The translations under genes were made by a program, and so were the position numbers. This document shows positions 26,745 to 35,467 of a stretch of DNA of 64,000 nucleotides, piece by piece. The notes under the pieces were generated by a model. The model was not told where the DNA came from. It saw only the letters and a program-made list of their open reading frames with translations, and searched no databases. Every line of letters starts with the position of its first letter. Position 1 is the first letter of the stretch. Source of the DNA: Bradyrhizobium sp. 4 (lineage in GTDB: Bacteria > Pseudomonadota > Alphaproteobacteria > Rhizobiales > Xanthobacteraceae); contig NZ_CP064686.1 of NCBI RefSeq assembly GCF_023100905.1, positions 6,696,001 to 6,760,000 on the forward strand, written 5' to 3'.

Positions 26745-27605
26745 ATGAATTACCGCCACGCCTTTCACGCCGGAAGCTTCGCCGATGTCATCAAGCACAT
26801 CGTGCTGGCGCGCATCATCACCTATCTCCAGGATAAGCCGGGCGCGTTCCGTGTCATCGACACCCATGCCGGCGCTGGCCTCTACGATCTCGAAAGCGAG
26901 GAGGCGCGTCGCGGCGGCGAGTGGCTGACGGGCATTGCGCGGCTGATGCAGGCGCGGCTGTCGAACGACGCCATGGCGCTGACCAAGCCCTATCTGGACA
27001 TCGTCCGCGCCTTCAATCCGAAGGGCGAGCTCAAGGCTTACCCGGGCTCGCCGCTGATCGCACGCGGCCTGCTGAGGCCGCAGGACCGCCTCTTGCTCTG
27101 CGAGCTCGAGCCGAAGGCGCGCAAGGCGCTGATCGGCGTGCTGCGCCACGACGAACAGGCCCGCGTGGTCGACCTCGACGGCTGGATGGCGCTGCCGGCT
27201 TTCGTGCCGCCGAAGGAACGGCGTGGGCTCGTGCTGATCGATCCCCCGTTCGAGGCGAAGGACGAGTTCGAAAAGCTCGAAGAGGCCTTCTCGACGGCTT
27301 TCGCGAAATGGCCGACCGGTATCTATGTAATCTGGTATCCCGCCAAGAGCCGGCGCGCCACCGACGCGCTGGTGCAATCAGTGGCGCGGCTCGCAGCCGC
27401 AGCAAAACCGCCGGGAAAATGCCTGCGCCTCGAATTCAGCGTGGCGCCACAAGCCGACGGCGCAGCCCTCACCTCCAGCGGGCTCTTGATCGTCAATCCC
27501 CCTTACACACTGCACGGCGAGCTCAAGACGATCCTGCCCGAGTTGGAAATGCCGCTCGGCCAGGGGGGCGCTGCCAGATTCCGATTAGAGGTGCCAAGGC
27601 CGTAA
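26745..27605 (+). CDS. rlmJ: 23S rRNA (adenine-2030-N6)-methyltransferase RlmJ
   Basis: The 286-residue enzyme begins MNYRHAFHAGSFADVIKH, the characteristic RlmJ N-terminus. SAM motif I lies in VIDTHAGAGLYDL, and the N6-adenine motif is LVLIDPPFEAKDEFE. It methylates A2030 of 23S rRNA. It follows the RNase T2 gene by 52 bases in the same direction. Confidence 0.95.
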   Translation: MNYRHAFHAGSFADVIKHIVLARIITYLQDKPGAFRVIDTHAGAGLYDLESEEARRGGEWLTGIARLMQARLSNDAMALTKPYLDIVRAFNPKGELKAYPGSPLIARGLLRPQDRLLLCELEPKARKALIGVLRHDEQARVVDLDGWMALPAFVPPKERRGLVLIDPPFEAKDEFEKLEEAFSTAFAKWPTGIYVIWYPAKSRRATDALVQSVARLAAAAKPPGKCLRLEFSVAPQADGAALTSSGLLIVNPPYTLHGELKTILPELEMPLGQGGAARFRLEVPRP

Positions 27606-27801
27606 CACTCCGGCATCTTGGGAAAAATATGCAGGAGCGGTGGTCAATCTGCAGAGAACCGTATTATGCTGTTGCGGTGACTGGCTTTACGTTCCGCTTC
27701 CGCGAATGGTTGCGGCGGAGTGAAGGCCTAAGAAAGATCCAGTCGGACCGAATGGTCTGCCCAAGGATGGCCAGCTCCCGGGCTTCGTAAGGCCCGGTCA
27801 T

Positions 27802-27827
27802 GTCGTGACGTGCGTCTGCGTCACGAC
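27802..27827 (+). promoter_or_regulatory. Inverted repeat in the cold-shock gene leader
   Basis: The 9-base arms gtcgtgacg and cgtcacgac enclose 8 bases, 27 bases before the cold-shock start. It could be an RNA hairpin controlling translation or mRNA stability, or a protein-binding dyad. The rest of the gap from 27606 shows no convincing gene. Confidence 0.45.
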
Positions 27828-27854
27828 GGAGGAGCAATGAGGGGGAGTTTCCCG

Positions 27855-28070
27855 ATGGCCATGACGGGAACGGTCAAGTTTTTCAACGGTGAGCGCGGCT
27901 ACGGATTCATCAAACCGGACGACGGGGGCCGCGACGTCTTCGTGCATATTACTGCTGTGGAGCGGGCCGGACTGAAGGACCTTGCCGAAGGACAGCGTAT
28001 TACTTTCGAAGTCGAACCGGACAAGAAGGGCAAGGGGCCGAAGGCGGTCGATTTGGTCATCCTTCCCTAG
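27855..28070 (+). CDS. cspA: Cold-shock domain protein
   Basis: The 71-residue single cold-shock domain has RNP1 YGFIKPDDG and RNP2 VFVHIT, starting MAMTGTVKFFNGERGYGF. A ggggga site precedes the start. It binds single-stranded RNA and DNA and melts mRNA structure. The letter after cspA cannot be fixed because Bradyrhizobium has several paralogues. The long leader with a dyad at 27802 fits post-transcriptional control. Confidence 0.93.
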   Translation: MAMTGTVKFFNGERGYGFIKPDDGGRDVFVHITAVERAGLKDLAEGQRITFEVEPDKKGKGPKAVDLVILP

Positions 28071-28095
28071 CGAGTCCGACGCGAAACACCGGCGC

Positions 28096-28124
28096 AAAAA
28101 AAATCCCGGCCGCGAGCGGCCGGG
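28096..28124 (-). terminator. Rho-independent terminator of the outer-membrane protein gene
   Basis: On the minus strand, 9-bp arms cccggccgc and gcggccggg enclose 2 bases, followed by a T and a run of T's (eight A's at 28096-28103 on the plus strand). It is the strongest intrinsic terminator in the window. Confidence 0.93.
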
Positions 28125-28156
28125 AGGCTGTAGTCCGGTATTTTCTTCTTTGGGTA

Positions 28157-28780
28157 TCAGAAGTGATAGTTCACGCCTGCGCGCACAACGCTGGCGCTAT
28201 AGCCGTTTGACACGCCTGTAATCGCGAACTGACTCGTCGACAGATCGATGTAGAGATATTCGAGCTTGGCGCTCCAGTTCGGCGCGAAACCAACTTCCGC
28301 GCCGGCACCGATGGTCCAGCCGGCGCTGGTATGCGACTCCGTCCAGCCGAACGTCTGCGCGCGCAGCTCGCCGAAGGCGAGGCCCGCCGTGCCGTAGAAC
28401 AGCACGTTGCTGAGGGCATAGCCCGCGCGGCCGCGCAGGGTGCCGAACCACGGATTGGAGAACTTCCACGGCGCGAAGGTATCGTCGGCACCGGCGGCCT
28501 GGATGTCACCTTCGACACCGAACACCCACGGGCCGGTCTGGAAATTGTAACCGGCCTGAACGCCGCCGACGAAGCCCGACGGTTTTGCGGGATTGTTGTT
28601 CACCGAGCCCCATTCGTAGCCGAGATTGGCACCGAGATACGGACCGGCCCAGCTATAGGCGTTGAGCGGCTGATTGACCGTGTAGGGCGCACGTTGCCCG
28701 TAATTGAGATCGGCGGCCCCTGCCGAAGCCGTCCAGCCGACTGCAGCCAACGCGGCTGCGCCCACAACGAGCCTCTTCAT
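28157..28780 (-). CDS. Outer-membrane beta-barrel protein (Omp25/31 type)
   Basis: The 207-residue porin-like protein has a signal peptide MKRLVVGAAALAAVGWTASAGA and the Rhizobiales Omp25/31-type sequence: WAGPYLGANLGYEWG, GFVGGVQAGYNFQTGPWVFGVEGDIQAAG, LRGRAGYALSNVLFYGTAGLAFG, and a C-terminal YSASVVRAGVNYHF ending in Phe, the signal for BAM-assisted insertion. An eight-stranded barrel is expected. It ends at the terminator at 28096. Confidence 0.92.
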   Translation of the reverse strand: MKRLVVGAAALAAVGWTASAGAADLNYGQRAPYTVNQPLNAYSWAGPYLGANLGYEWGSVNNNPAKPSGFVGGVQAGYNFQTGPWVFGVEGDIQAAGADDTFAPWKFSNPWFGTLRGRAGYALSNVLFYGTAGLAFGELRAQTFGWTESHTSAGWTIGAGAEVGFAPNWSAKLEYLYIDLSTSQFAITGVSNGYSASVVRAGVNYHF

Positions 28781-28902
28781 CACATACTCCAACGCAACTG
28801 CCGTCACCGGCGCGATGCCTGCGCCGCCGCGCGAGGCAAAACCGCATGGTTACGGAACCACCACTATTTCGCGTAACATTTATCGAGAGTTTTAAGTTAA
28901 AG

Positions 28903-28941
28903 GCCTGTTAAGCCGGGTTACCGCGCTGTTAACAGGCTTAA
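28903..28941. promoter_or_regulatory. Nested inverted repeats between omp and uvrC
   Basis: gcctgttaa (28903-28911) pairs with ttaacaggc (28929-28937), while ttaagcc (28909-28915) pairs with ggcttaa (28935-28941). The two pairings share bases and are mutually exclusive. It lies in the 250-base divergent region next to an AT-rich patch (taacatttatcgagagttttaagttaa) that could be the omp promoter. Confidence 0.4.
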
Positions 28942-29030
28942 GCAAGCGTTACCGGGAACTGCGCCGCCATCCTGTGCGTGCCGCACGGCCGGAACTTCAA
29001 ATCGGCAGCCGCAACGCCTAAATTCGCACC

Positions 29031-31100
29031 ATGGTTCACGATTCCACCGACAATCCGGACGACGCACGTGCGCGCAAACCCGTGCGCGGCAACGCGCCCG
29101 ACGTCCCGCCCCAGGAGACGGAAGCGGCGCCGCCCGACCTCGATCCCGCCACAGCAAACGGGGACGACGAGGACGACGCACGGCTGCCGGACATCCTGGA
29201 AGAGAGCGGCACGGTCGGCGAAGAGCCGCTGGCGACCGGCCACGAGGCGATCGAACGCGCGGTCCGCCTCGCCCCCACCTCGCCCGGCGTCTACCGCATG
29301 CTCAATGGGAATGCCGACGTGCTCTATGTCGGCAAGGCTAAGAACGTCAAAAAGCGCCTGTCGAACTATGCGCGCCAGAGTGCGCCGCAGCCGGCGCGCA
29401 TCCTGCGCATGATCGCCGCCACCGTGACCGTGGAAATCATCTCGACCCACACCGAGACCGAAGCGCTGCTGCTGGAGGCCAACCTCATCAAGCAGCTTCG
29501 GCCGCGCTTCAACGTGCAGCTGCGCGATGACAAGTCGTTTCCCTATATCCTGATCACGGGCGACCATTGGGCGCCGCAGATCCTGAAGCATCGCGGCGCG
29601 CAGACGCGGCCCGGTCGCTATTTCGGCCCGTTCGCCTCGGCTGGCGCCGTCAACCGCACCATCACCGCGTTGCAGCGCGCGTTCCTGATCCGCTCCTGCA
29701 CGGATTCCTTCTTCGAGAGCCGCTCGCGGCCCTGCCTGCTCTACCAGATCCGCCGTTGCGCCGGCCCCTGCACCCGCGAGATCGACTTCCCCGGCTACAC
29801 GACCCTGGTGCGCGAGGCGAGCGACTTCCTGTCCGGCAGGAGCCATGCGGTGAAACAGGAGCTTGCCGCCGAGATGGAGAAGGCCTCCGGTGAGCTCGAA
29901 TTCGAGAGCGCCGCGCTCTACCGCGACCGCCTCGCTGCGTTGTCCGCGATCCAGTCGCAGCAGGGCATCAATCCGCGCACGGTGGAAGAAGCCGACGTGT
30001 TCGCCATCCACCAGGAGGGCGGCTTCTCATGTGTCGAGGTGTTCTTCTTCCGCACCGGGCAGAACTGGGGCAACCGCGCCTATTTCCCGCGCGCGGAAAA
30101 GACGTATACGCCGGAAGAGGTGCTCGGCTCCTTCCTCGCCCAGTTCTATGACGACAAGCCGCCGCCGAGGAACATCCTGCTCTCGCACGAGATCGAGGAG
30201 AGCGAGCTGCTCGCCAACGCGCTGTCGATCAAGGCCGGCCGCAAGGTCGAGGTGTCCACGCCGAAGCGCGGCGAGAAGAAGGAGCTCGTCACCCACGCGC
30301 TCACCAACGCGCGCGAGGCCCTGGGCCGCAAGCTCGCGGACACCGCGACGCAGAGCCGCCTGCTGGACGCCATGGCCACGACCCTGAGCCTGCCGCATGC
30401 GCCGAAGCGGATCGAGGTCTACGACAACAGCCACATCCAGGGCACCAACGCGGTCGGCGCCATGATCGTCGCCGGCCCCGATGGCTTCGTCAAAAACCAG
30501 TACCGCAAGTTCAACATCAAGTCGGAAGGGATCACGCCGGGCGACGACTTCGCCATGATGCGCGAAGTGCTGGAGCGCCGCTTCAAGCGCCTGATCAATC
30601 CGCCCGAAGAGGGCGCAGCCAAAACCAAGGACGACGACTTCCCGCAATGGCCCGATCTCGTGATCATCGACGGCGGCCGCGGCCAGCTCAACGCGGTCCG
30701 GGAGATATTTGCAAATCTCGGCCTGATCCAGGTGGCGCTGATGTCCGTGGCCAAGGGGCCGGACCGGGATGCCGGCCGCGAGACCCTGTTCATGCCGGAG
30801 CGCGAGGCGATCAAGCTGGAGCCGCGCGACCCCGTGCTCTATTTCATCCAGCGCCTGCGGGACGAGGCGCACCGCTTCGTCATCGGCTCGCACCGCAAGC
30901 TGCGCAAGAAGGACATCCGCGAGGCCGGCTTGCAGGAGATTCCGGGCATCGGCCCGTCACGCAAACGTGCCTTGCTGCATCATTTCGGAACCCTGAAGGA
31001 GATCGAACGGGCCTCGATCACCGATCTCGGCAAGGTTCCGGGGGTGAGCGCCGAGAGCGCCCGCAGGATTTTCGAATATTTCCACCCTCAGCCGGGATGA
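29031..31100 (+). CDS. uvrC: Excinuclease ABC subunit C
   Basis: The 689-residue protein makes the 3' and 5' incisions in nucleotide excision repair. The GIY-YIG nuclease is SPGVYRMLNGNADVLYVGKAKNVKKRLSNY near residue 85, the UVR domain is MEKASGELEFESAALYRDRLAAL near residue 285, the RNase H-like endonuclease lies around YDNSHIQGTNAVGAM, and tandem helix-hairpin-helix motifs end the protein (IPGIGPSRKRALL, VPGVSAESARRI). An 80-residue acidic extension precedes the nuclease, making it longer than the E. coli protein of about 610 residues. Confidence 0.97.
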   Translation: MVHDSTDNPDDARARKPVRGNAPDVPPQETEAAPPDLDPATANGDDEDDARLPDILEESGTVGEEPLATGHEAIERAVRLAPTSPGVYRMLNGNADVLYVGKAKNVKKRLSNYARQSAPQPARILRMIAATVTVEIISTHTETEALLLEANLIKQLRPRFNVQLRDDKSFPYILITGDHWAPQILKHRGAQTRPGRYFGPFASAGAVNRTITALQRAFLIRSCTDSFFESRSRPCLLYQIRRCAGPCTREIDFPGYTTLVREASDFLSGRSHAVKQELAAEMEKASGELEFESAALYRDRLAALSAIQSQQGINPRTVEEADVFAIHQEGGFSCVEVFFFRTGQNWGNRAYFPRAEKTYTPEEVLGSFLAQFYDDKPPPRNILLSHEIEESELLANALSIKAGRKVEVSTPKRGEKKELVTHALTNAREALGRKLADTATQSRLLDAMATTLSLPHAPKRIEVYDNSHIQGTNAVGAMIVAGPDGFVKNQYRKFNIKSEGITPGDDFAMMREVLERRFKRLINPPEEGAAKTKDDDFPQWPDLVIIDGGRGQLNAVREIFANLGLIQVALMSVAKGPDRDAGRETLFMPEREAIKLEPRDPVLYFIQRLRDEAHRFVIGSHRKLRKKDIREAGLQEIPGIGPSRKRALLHHFGTLKEIERASITDLGKVPGVSAESARRIFEYFHPQPG

Positions 31101-31197
31101 AATAAAAGGGGGCCGCGGTCATATGGTCGTCGCATCCCGCACCCCATTTGGGAGCGGAACGGTTGACCTTCAGGCTGCAGCGGTATTGGTAGGACGG

Positions 31198-31815
31198 ATG
31201 AACATCGCCACGACACGAGGGACCACCAGCCGCGCGATGTCCCTCCCGAACATCCTGACCTACGGCCGGATCGCAGCGATCCCGGTCGTGGTCGGGTGCA
31301 TCTACGCACAGTCGATCATGGACGGTCCGCTGTGGCTGCGCTGGGTTGCGGTCGCCATCTTTATCGCGGCTGCGGTCACTGATTACCTCGACGGCTATTA
31401 CGCGCGGATATGGAATCAGCAATCGGCGTTCGGCCGCATGCTCGATCCGATCGCCGACAAGCTTCTGGTCGCCTCGTGCCTGCTGATGCTGGCCGCCGAC
31501 GGCATCATTCACGGCTGGTCGCTGTGGGCCGCCATCGTGATCCTGTGCCGCGAGATCCTGGTCTCGGGCCTGCGCGAATATCTTGCCGCGCTGCGCGTCA
31601 GCGTGCCCGTGACCAAGCTTGCGAAGTGGAAGACGACGGTTCAGCTCATCGCCATCGGCTTCCTGCTGGCCGGTCCCGCCGGCGATGAGGTGGTGCCCAT
31701 GGTCTCCATGACCGGGCTGGCGCTGCTCTGGGCCTCGGCGATCCTCACCATGTACACCGGCTACGACTATTTCGGCGCCGGCATCCATCACCTCATCAAG
31801 GAGGATGAGGGATGA
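31198..31815 (+). CDS. pgsA: CDP-diacylglycerol-glycerol-3-phosphate 3-phosphatidyltransferase
   Basis: The 205-residue inner-membrane enzyme commits CDP-diacylglycerol to phosphatidylglycerol. The CDP-alcohol phosphotransferase motif is DYLDGYYARIWNQQSAFGRMLDPIADK near residue 65, with all its Asp residues. Four or five membrane helices follow. I start at MNIATTRGT, preceded by taggac. The stop overlaps the moaD start (ATGA), so it heads a pgsA-moaD-moaE-prmB run. Confidence 0.96.
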   Translation: MNIATTRGTTSRAMSLPNILTYGRIAAIPVVVGCIYAQSIMDGPLWLRWVAVAIFIAAAVTDYLDGYYARIWNQQSAFGRMLDPIADKLLVASCLLMLAADGIIHGWSLWAAIVILCREILVSGLREYLAALRVSVPVTKLAKWKTTVQLIAIGFLLAGPAGDEVVPMVSMTGLALLWASAILTMYTGYDYFGAGIHHLIKEDEG

Positions 31816-32063
31816 AAGTGAAGTACTTCGCCTGGGTGCGCGAGCGCGTCGGCAAGGCCGAGGAGACCATCGAGCCGCCCGCGACCGTGCGCACGGTGGA
31901 AGAGCTGATCGCCTGGCTGTCCGGCCAAGGCGAAGCCTACGCCTACGCGTTCGAGAAGCCGAAGGTGATCCGCACCGCGATCGACCATGCCCACGTCAAG
32001 TCGGACGCCGCGATCGCGGGCGCTCGCGAGATCGCGTTCTTCCCGCCGATGACCGGCGGCTAG
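31812..32063 (+). CDS. moaD: Molybdopterin synthase sulfur carrier subunit
   Basis: The 83-residue ubiquitin-fold protein starts MKVKYFAWVRERVG and ends FFPPMTGG. The C-terminal Gly-Gly is adenylated and thiocarboxylated to donate sulfur to precursor Z. It overlaps pgsA by four bases and precedes moaE by three. A pgsA-moaD-moaE order is, as I recall, common in Rhizobiales. Confidence 0.96.
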   Translation: MKVKYFAWVRERVGKAEETIEPPATVRTVEELIAWLSGQGEAYAYAFEKPKVIRTAIDHAHVKSDAAIAGAREIAFFPPMTGG

Positions 32064-32066
32064 ACC

Positions 32067-32543
32067 ATGCCGGTCACCACCTGTCCCGTCACCATTCGTA
32101 TCCAGCAAGACGATTTCGACATCGCGCGCGAGATCGCGGTGCTGACCGGGAACCGCACCGACATCGGTGCAGTCGTGAGCTTTTCCGGCATCTGCCGCGG
32201 TGACGAGGACAGCGCCAAGATCGCCGCGCTCTCGCTCGAGCATTATCCGGGTATGGCCGAGGAAGAGATCAGGCGCCATGCCGACGAGGCCACCTCGCGC
32301 TGGCCGCTCAACGGCGTCACGGTGATCCATCGCGTCGGCCGTTTCATGCCCGGCCAGAACATCGTGCTGGTGCTGACCGCCTCGCAGCACCGCCAGGCAG
32401 CGTTCCAGGCAGCCGAGTTCCTGATGGATTATCTGAAGACCAACGCGCCGTTCTGGAAGAAGGAAGAGAGCGCCACCGGCACCGGCTGGGTCGAGGCCCA
32501 GGCCCGCGACGATGAAGCCGCCGCACGCTGGACCCGATCCTGA
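32067..32543 (+). CDS. moaE: Molybdopterin synthase catalytic subunit
   Basis: The 158-residue protein inserts two sulfurs into precursor Z with MoaD. FSGICRGDED, LSLEHYPGMAEEEI, VIHRVGRFMPGQNIVLVLTASQHR and FLMDYLKTNAPFWKKE are the family blocks, with the two catalytic Lys in the last. Its stop overlaps the prmB start by one base (TGATG). Confidence 0.96.
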   Translation: MPVTTCPVTIRIQQDDFDIAREIAVLTGNRTDIGAVVSFSGICRGDEDSAKIAALSLEHYPGMAEEEIRRHADEATSRWPLNGVTVIHRVGRFMPGQNIVLVLTASQHRQAAFQAAEFLMDYLKTNAPFWKKEESATGTGWVEAQARDDEAAARWTRS

Positions 32544-33502
32544 TGGCAACGACATCCAAAAAGACCGTGCGCGGCCGCGCCGCGCCAAAGCTCGCGAAAG
32601 TGGGGCGCGGCGAGCTTCTCACGCTGATCGATTTCGTCCGCTATGCGGTGAGCCGCTTCAATGAGGCCAAGCTCGCCTTTGCCCATGGCACACCCGATCC
32701 GGTCGCGGAAGCGGCCTTCCTGGTCTGTGAAGCCCTGCATCTGCATCCCGAGCAGTTCGAGATTTTTGCCAACGCGCGAGTCACGGACGCCGAGGGCAGG
32801 ACCATCATCGATCTCATCCATCAGCGCGTCACCACCCGCAAACCGGCCGCCTATCTCGTCAACAAGATCTACATGCGCGGCCTGCCGTTCTATGTCGACG
32901 AGCGCGTCATCGTTCCCCGCTCCTTTATCGGCGAGCTCTTGGAATCGCATTTCGGCGGCGACGGCGAAGCCGGCTCGCTGATCGACGACCCCAGCGCGGT
33001 CGAACGCGTGCTCGATCTCTGCACTGGGTCGGGATGCCTCGCGATCCTCGCGGCGCATCATTTTCCGAATGCCACGATCGACGCCGTCGATATCTCCAAG
33101 GGCGCGATCGACGTCGCCAGACGAAATGTCGGCGAATACGGGCTCGATGACCGGATCAGCCTGCATCGCGGCGACCTGTTCGCCCCGCTCGGTGACGCCA
33201 AATACGACCTGATCATCACCAACCCGCCTTATGTCGATGCCGAAGGCATGGCGGCGCTGCCGCCGGAGTGCCGGGCCGAGCCGAAGCTCGCCTTTGACGG
33301 CGGCGCCGACGGTCTCGACGTGGTGCGCCGGATCCTGCGCGACGCGCCCGGCCATTTGACGCCGGATGGCGGGCTGATCTGCGAGATCGGCCGCGGCCGC
33401 GAACTCGTCGACGAGGCCTTTCCTGAACTACCGCTGCTCTGGCTCGACACCGAGGACTCCGAGGGCGAAGTGTTCTGGATCGCGGCAGCCGCTCTCGGCT
33501 GA
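32543..33502 (+). CDS. prmB: 50S ribosomal protein L3 N5-glutamine methyltransferase
   Basis: The 319-residue SAM enzyme methylates a glutamine of ribosomal protein L3. It has the SAM motif VLDLCTGSGCLAILAAHHFPNA and the catalytic TNPPYVDAEGMAALPPE. The N-terminal helical domain (LLTLIDFVRYAVSRFNEAKLAFAHGT) is the PrmB type, which distinguishes it from PrmC, the release-factor enzyme. The N-terminus is Lys/Arg-rich. It is the last gene of the pgsA run. Confidence 0.93.
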   Translation: MATTSKKTVRGRAAPKLAKVGRGELLTLIDFVRYAVSRFNEAKLAFAHGTPDPVAEAAFLVCEALHLHPEQFEIFANARVTDAEGRTIIDLIHQRVTTRKPAAYLVNKIYMRGLPFYVDERVIVPRSFIGELLESHFGGDGEAGSLIDDPSAVERVLDLCTGSGCLAILAAHHFPNATIDAVDISKGAIDVARRNVGEYGLDDRISLHRGDLFAPLGDAKYDLIITNPPYVDAEGMAALPPECRAEPKLAFDGGADGLDVVRRILRDAPGHLTPDGGLICEIGRGRELVDEAFPELPLLWLDTEDSEGEVFWIAAAALG

Positions 33503-33592
33503 TCGACCACGACGGGCAGACCTCGTCGGAACAAGTCAAATACCGCCACGTTCATCCCCCGACGAATTTTCTCGCACTCGGAGGATCACCGC

Positions 33593-34192
33593 ATGCTTGC
33601 GCCATCAGGCGAATTGCTGCGCGCCGGCGTCGCGCTCAAGCTCAACCATCTCAAGCGCGCCGCCCAGTCCTATGCCCGTGACCGGAGCAATCAAGCCACG
33701 GGGCGCATGACGTCTTACGCGACTGCGGCCGGACTGCTCGCCGTTGCGGGCTTGTTCGTCATCGCAGCCTTCTTTGTCGGCCTGATCGCCCTGTACCGCT
33801 GGGTTGCGATCCATTACGGGCAATTCTGGGGATTCGGCGCCGCCGGCGGTGTCCTCCTGGTCCTCGCCGCCGCCTGCGCCGGCGTCGCCATGGCTCAGAT
33901 GAAGCGCAAGACCAAGCCGATCTTGCCGCTCGCCAGCCGCCTACGGGTGGCGATCGCCACCCCGCGCATCCCGCGCGGAACGGTGAAGCAGGCCGTGAAA
34001 GAGGTCGCGACGACAATTCCCCTGGCGCCGCTCGCGGCGGGCGAACGAGGACATGACCGGGGACATGGCGGCAGCACGTGGCCGGCTCGGTCCAACCGGC
34101 CCGTGCAACTCGGGCTGATGCTCGCGGCCGTTGGGCTGGTCGGGCTGACGGCAGCTCGCCGGCGGCGTCACGGCCACGGAGCGGATACCTGA
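33593..34192 (+). CDS. Phage-holin-type membrane protein (PF07332-like)
   Basis: The 199-residue protein has two close membrane helices (YATAAGLLAVAGLFVIAAFFVGLIALY and FGAAGGVLLVLAAACAGVAMAQ), the layout of the Phage_holin_3_6/YqjE group, then a basic C-terminal part with a third helix LGLMLAAVGLVGLTA. These proteins are chromosomal envelope-stress proteins rather than true holins. The YihY-like gene starts 3 bases after it, so the two are cotranscribed. Confidence 0.75.
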   Translation: MLAPSGELLRAGVALKLNHLKRAAQSYARDRSNQATGRMTSYATAAGLLAVAGLFVIAAFFVGLIALYRWVAIHYGQFWGFGAAGGVLLVLAAACAGVAMAQMKRKTKPILPLASRLRVAIATPRIPRGTVKQAVKEVATTIPLAPLAAGERGHDRGHGGSTWPARSNRPVQLGLMLAAVGLVGLTAARRRRHGHGADT

Positions 34193-34194
34193 AA

Positions 34195-35325
34195 ATGCCT
34201 CTGCGGCGCGCCGAGCAATTCGACAGCTGGCTGTTAGTGGCAGCCACGACCGTGTTCGTGCTCACCGCGGAACGGTATTTCCAGGATTCTGGCCTGATCC
34301 GGCCGGGACCTCCGCAAGACCACCGCAACGGCGAGGCGAATTCGCCGGAAACGAGCCCGACGGGCGCAGCCTCGCAGCCCGGCCGCGGCCGCCGTGCGAA
34401 AAGCCCGTTCGCGATCCCGTGGGCGGGCTGGAAGGACATCCTCTGGCGCACCTATCAGCGCATCGACGAGGATCGCCTGCTCGCGACCGCCGGCGGCGTC
34501 GTCTTTTTCGGGCTGCTCGCGATCTTTCCCGCCATCACAGCTCTGGTTTCGTTCTATGGCCTGTTCGCCGATCCCTCGACGATCAGTTCCAACCTGCATT
34601 CGCTCGCGATGATGCTGCCCGAGGGCGCGTTCCAGATCGTCGAGGACCAGGTGGCGCGCGTCGTGTCGAACGGCGGCGCCACCCTTGGTGTCACTTTCCT
34701 GTTTGGACTCGTGCTCGCGATCTGGAGCGCCAATGCCGGCGTCAAAGCCATCTTCGACGCCCTCAACGTCGCCTATGAGGAGCGTGAAAAGCGCAGCTTC
34801 ATCCGGCTGAACACGGTTTCGCTGGCCTTCACGGTCGGTGGCATCGTTGCCCTGCTGCTGATGGTGGGCACCGTCGTCGCCTTCCCGCTTGCGCTCAACC
34901 ACCTCGGCATGGCGCCCGAGAGCAAGCTGATCGTGGCGCTGGCGCGATGGCCGGTACTGTTCGTCATTCTCCTTGCGGCGCTAGCCGTTCTCTACCGCTT
35001 CGCGCCCAGCCGCGATGCGCCGCGCTGGCAATGGCTGAGCCCTGGCGCGGTAACGGCCGCGATCCTCTGGATCGCAGGCTCGGCGCTGCTGTCCTGGTAT
35101 CTCTCGGAATTCGCCAACTACAATGCGACCTACGGCTCGCTCGGCGCTGCGATCGGCTTGATGATGTGGATGTGGATGTCAGCCATCGTCATCATGTTCG
35201 GGGCCGAACTGAATTCGGAGATCGAACGGCAGACCCTGCGCGACACGACCGCCGGGGCGCCCAAGCCGCTTGGCACCCGCGAGGCGGTCTCAGCCGACAC
35301 GGTCGGCGCTGCGGCGCCATCCTGA
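34195..35325 (+). CDS. YihY/BrkB family membrane protein
   Basis: The 376-residue protein has one N-terminal helix (LLVAATTVFVL), a linker, then the YihY/BrkB core: DRLLATAGGVVFFGLLAIFPAITALVSFYGLF, LGVTFLFGLVLAIWSANAGVKAIFDALNVAYEE and YNATYGSLGAAIGLMMWMWMSAIVIMFGAELNSEIE. The family was once called ribonuclease BN by error; its transport or envelope role is unresolved. I start at MPLRRAEQF, three bases after the holin-type gene. Confidence 0.92.
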   Translation: MPLRRAEQFDSWLLVAATTVFVLTAERYFQDSGLIRPGPPQDHRNGEANSPETSPTGAASQPGRGRRAKSPFAIPWAGWKDILWRTYQRIDEDRLLATAGGVVFFGLLAIFPAITALVSFYGLFADPSTISSNLHSLAMMLPEGAFQIVEDQVARVVSNGGATLGVTFLFGLVLAIWSANAGVKAIFDALNVAYEEREKRSFIRLNTVSLAFTVGGIVALLLMVGTVVAFPLALNHLGMAPESKLIVALARWPVLFVILLAALAVLYRFAPSRDAPRWQWLSPGAVTAAILWIAGSALLSWYLSEFANYNATYGSLGAAIGLMMWMWMSAIVIMFGAELNSEIERQTLRDTTAGAPKPLGTREAVSADTVGAAAPS

Positions 35326-35467
35326 CTCCGAGATCGGGCCGCTATCCCCTCGAATCAACAATGATGTTAAGCTCATGCCGCTTGGGGGAGCATGCGGCGT
35401 GACGGGATCGAGACGCCACCCGTGTTTTCCCGGTCAGGCAGTCAGCTCTTGAGGCGTAACGCGCGGC

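Noticed and set aside
27629..27790. A 53-codon ORF between rlmJ and the cold-shock gene
   Set aside because: The ribosome site is poor and the product is not hydrophobic or family-like. The region is better explained as a long leader.
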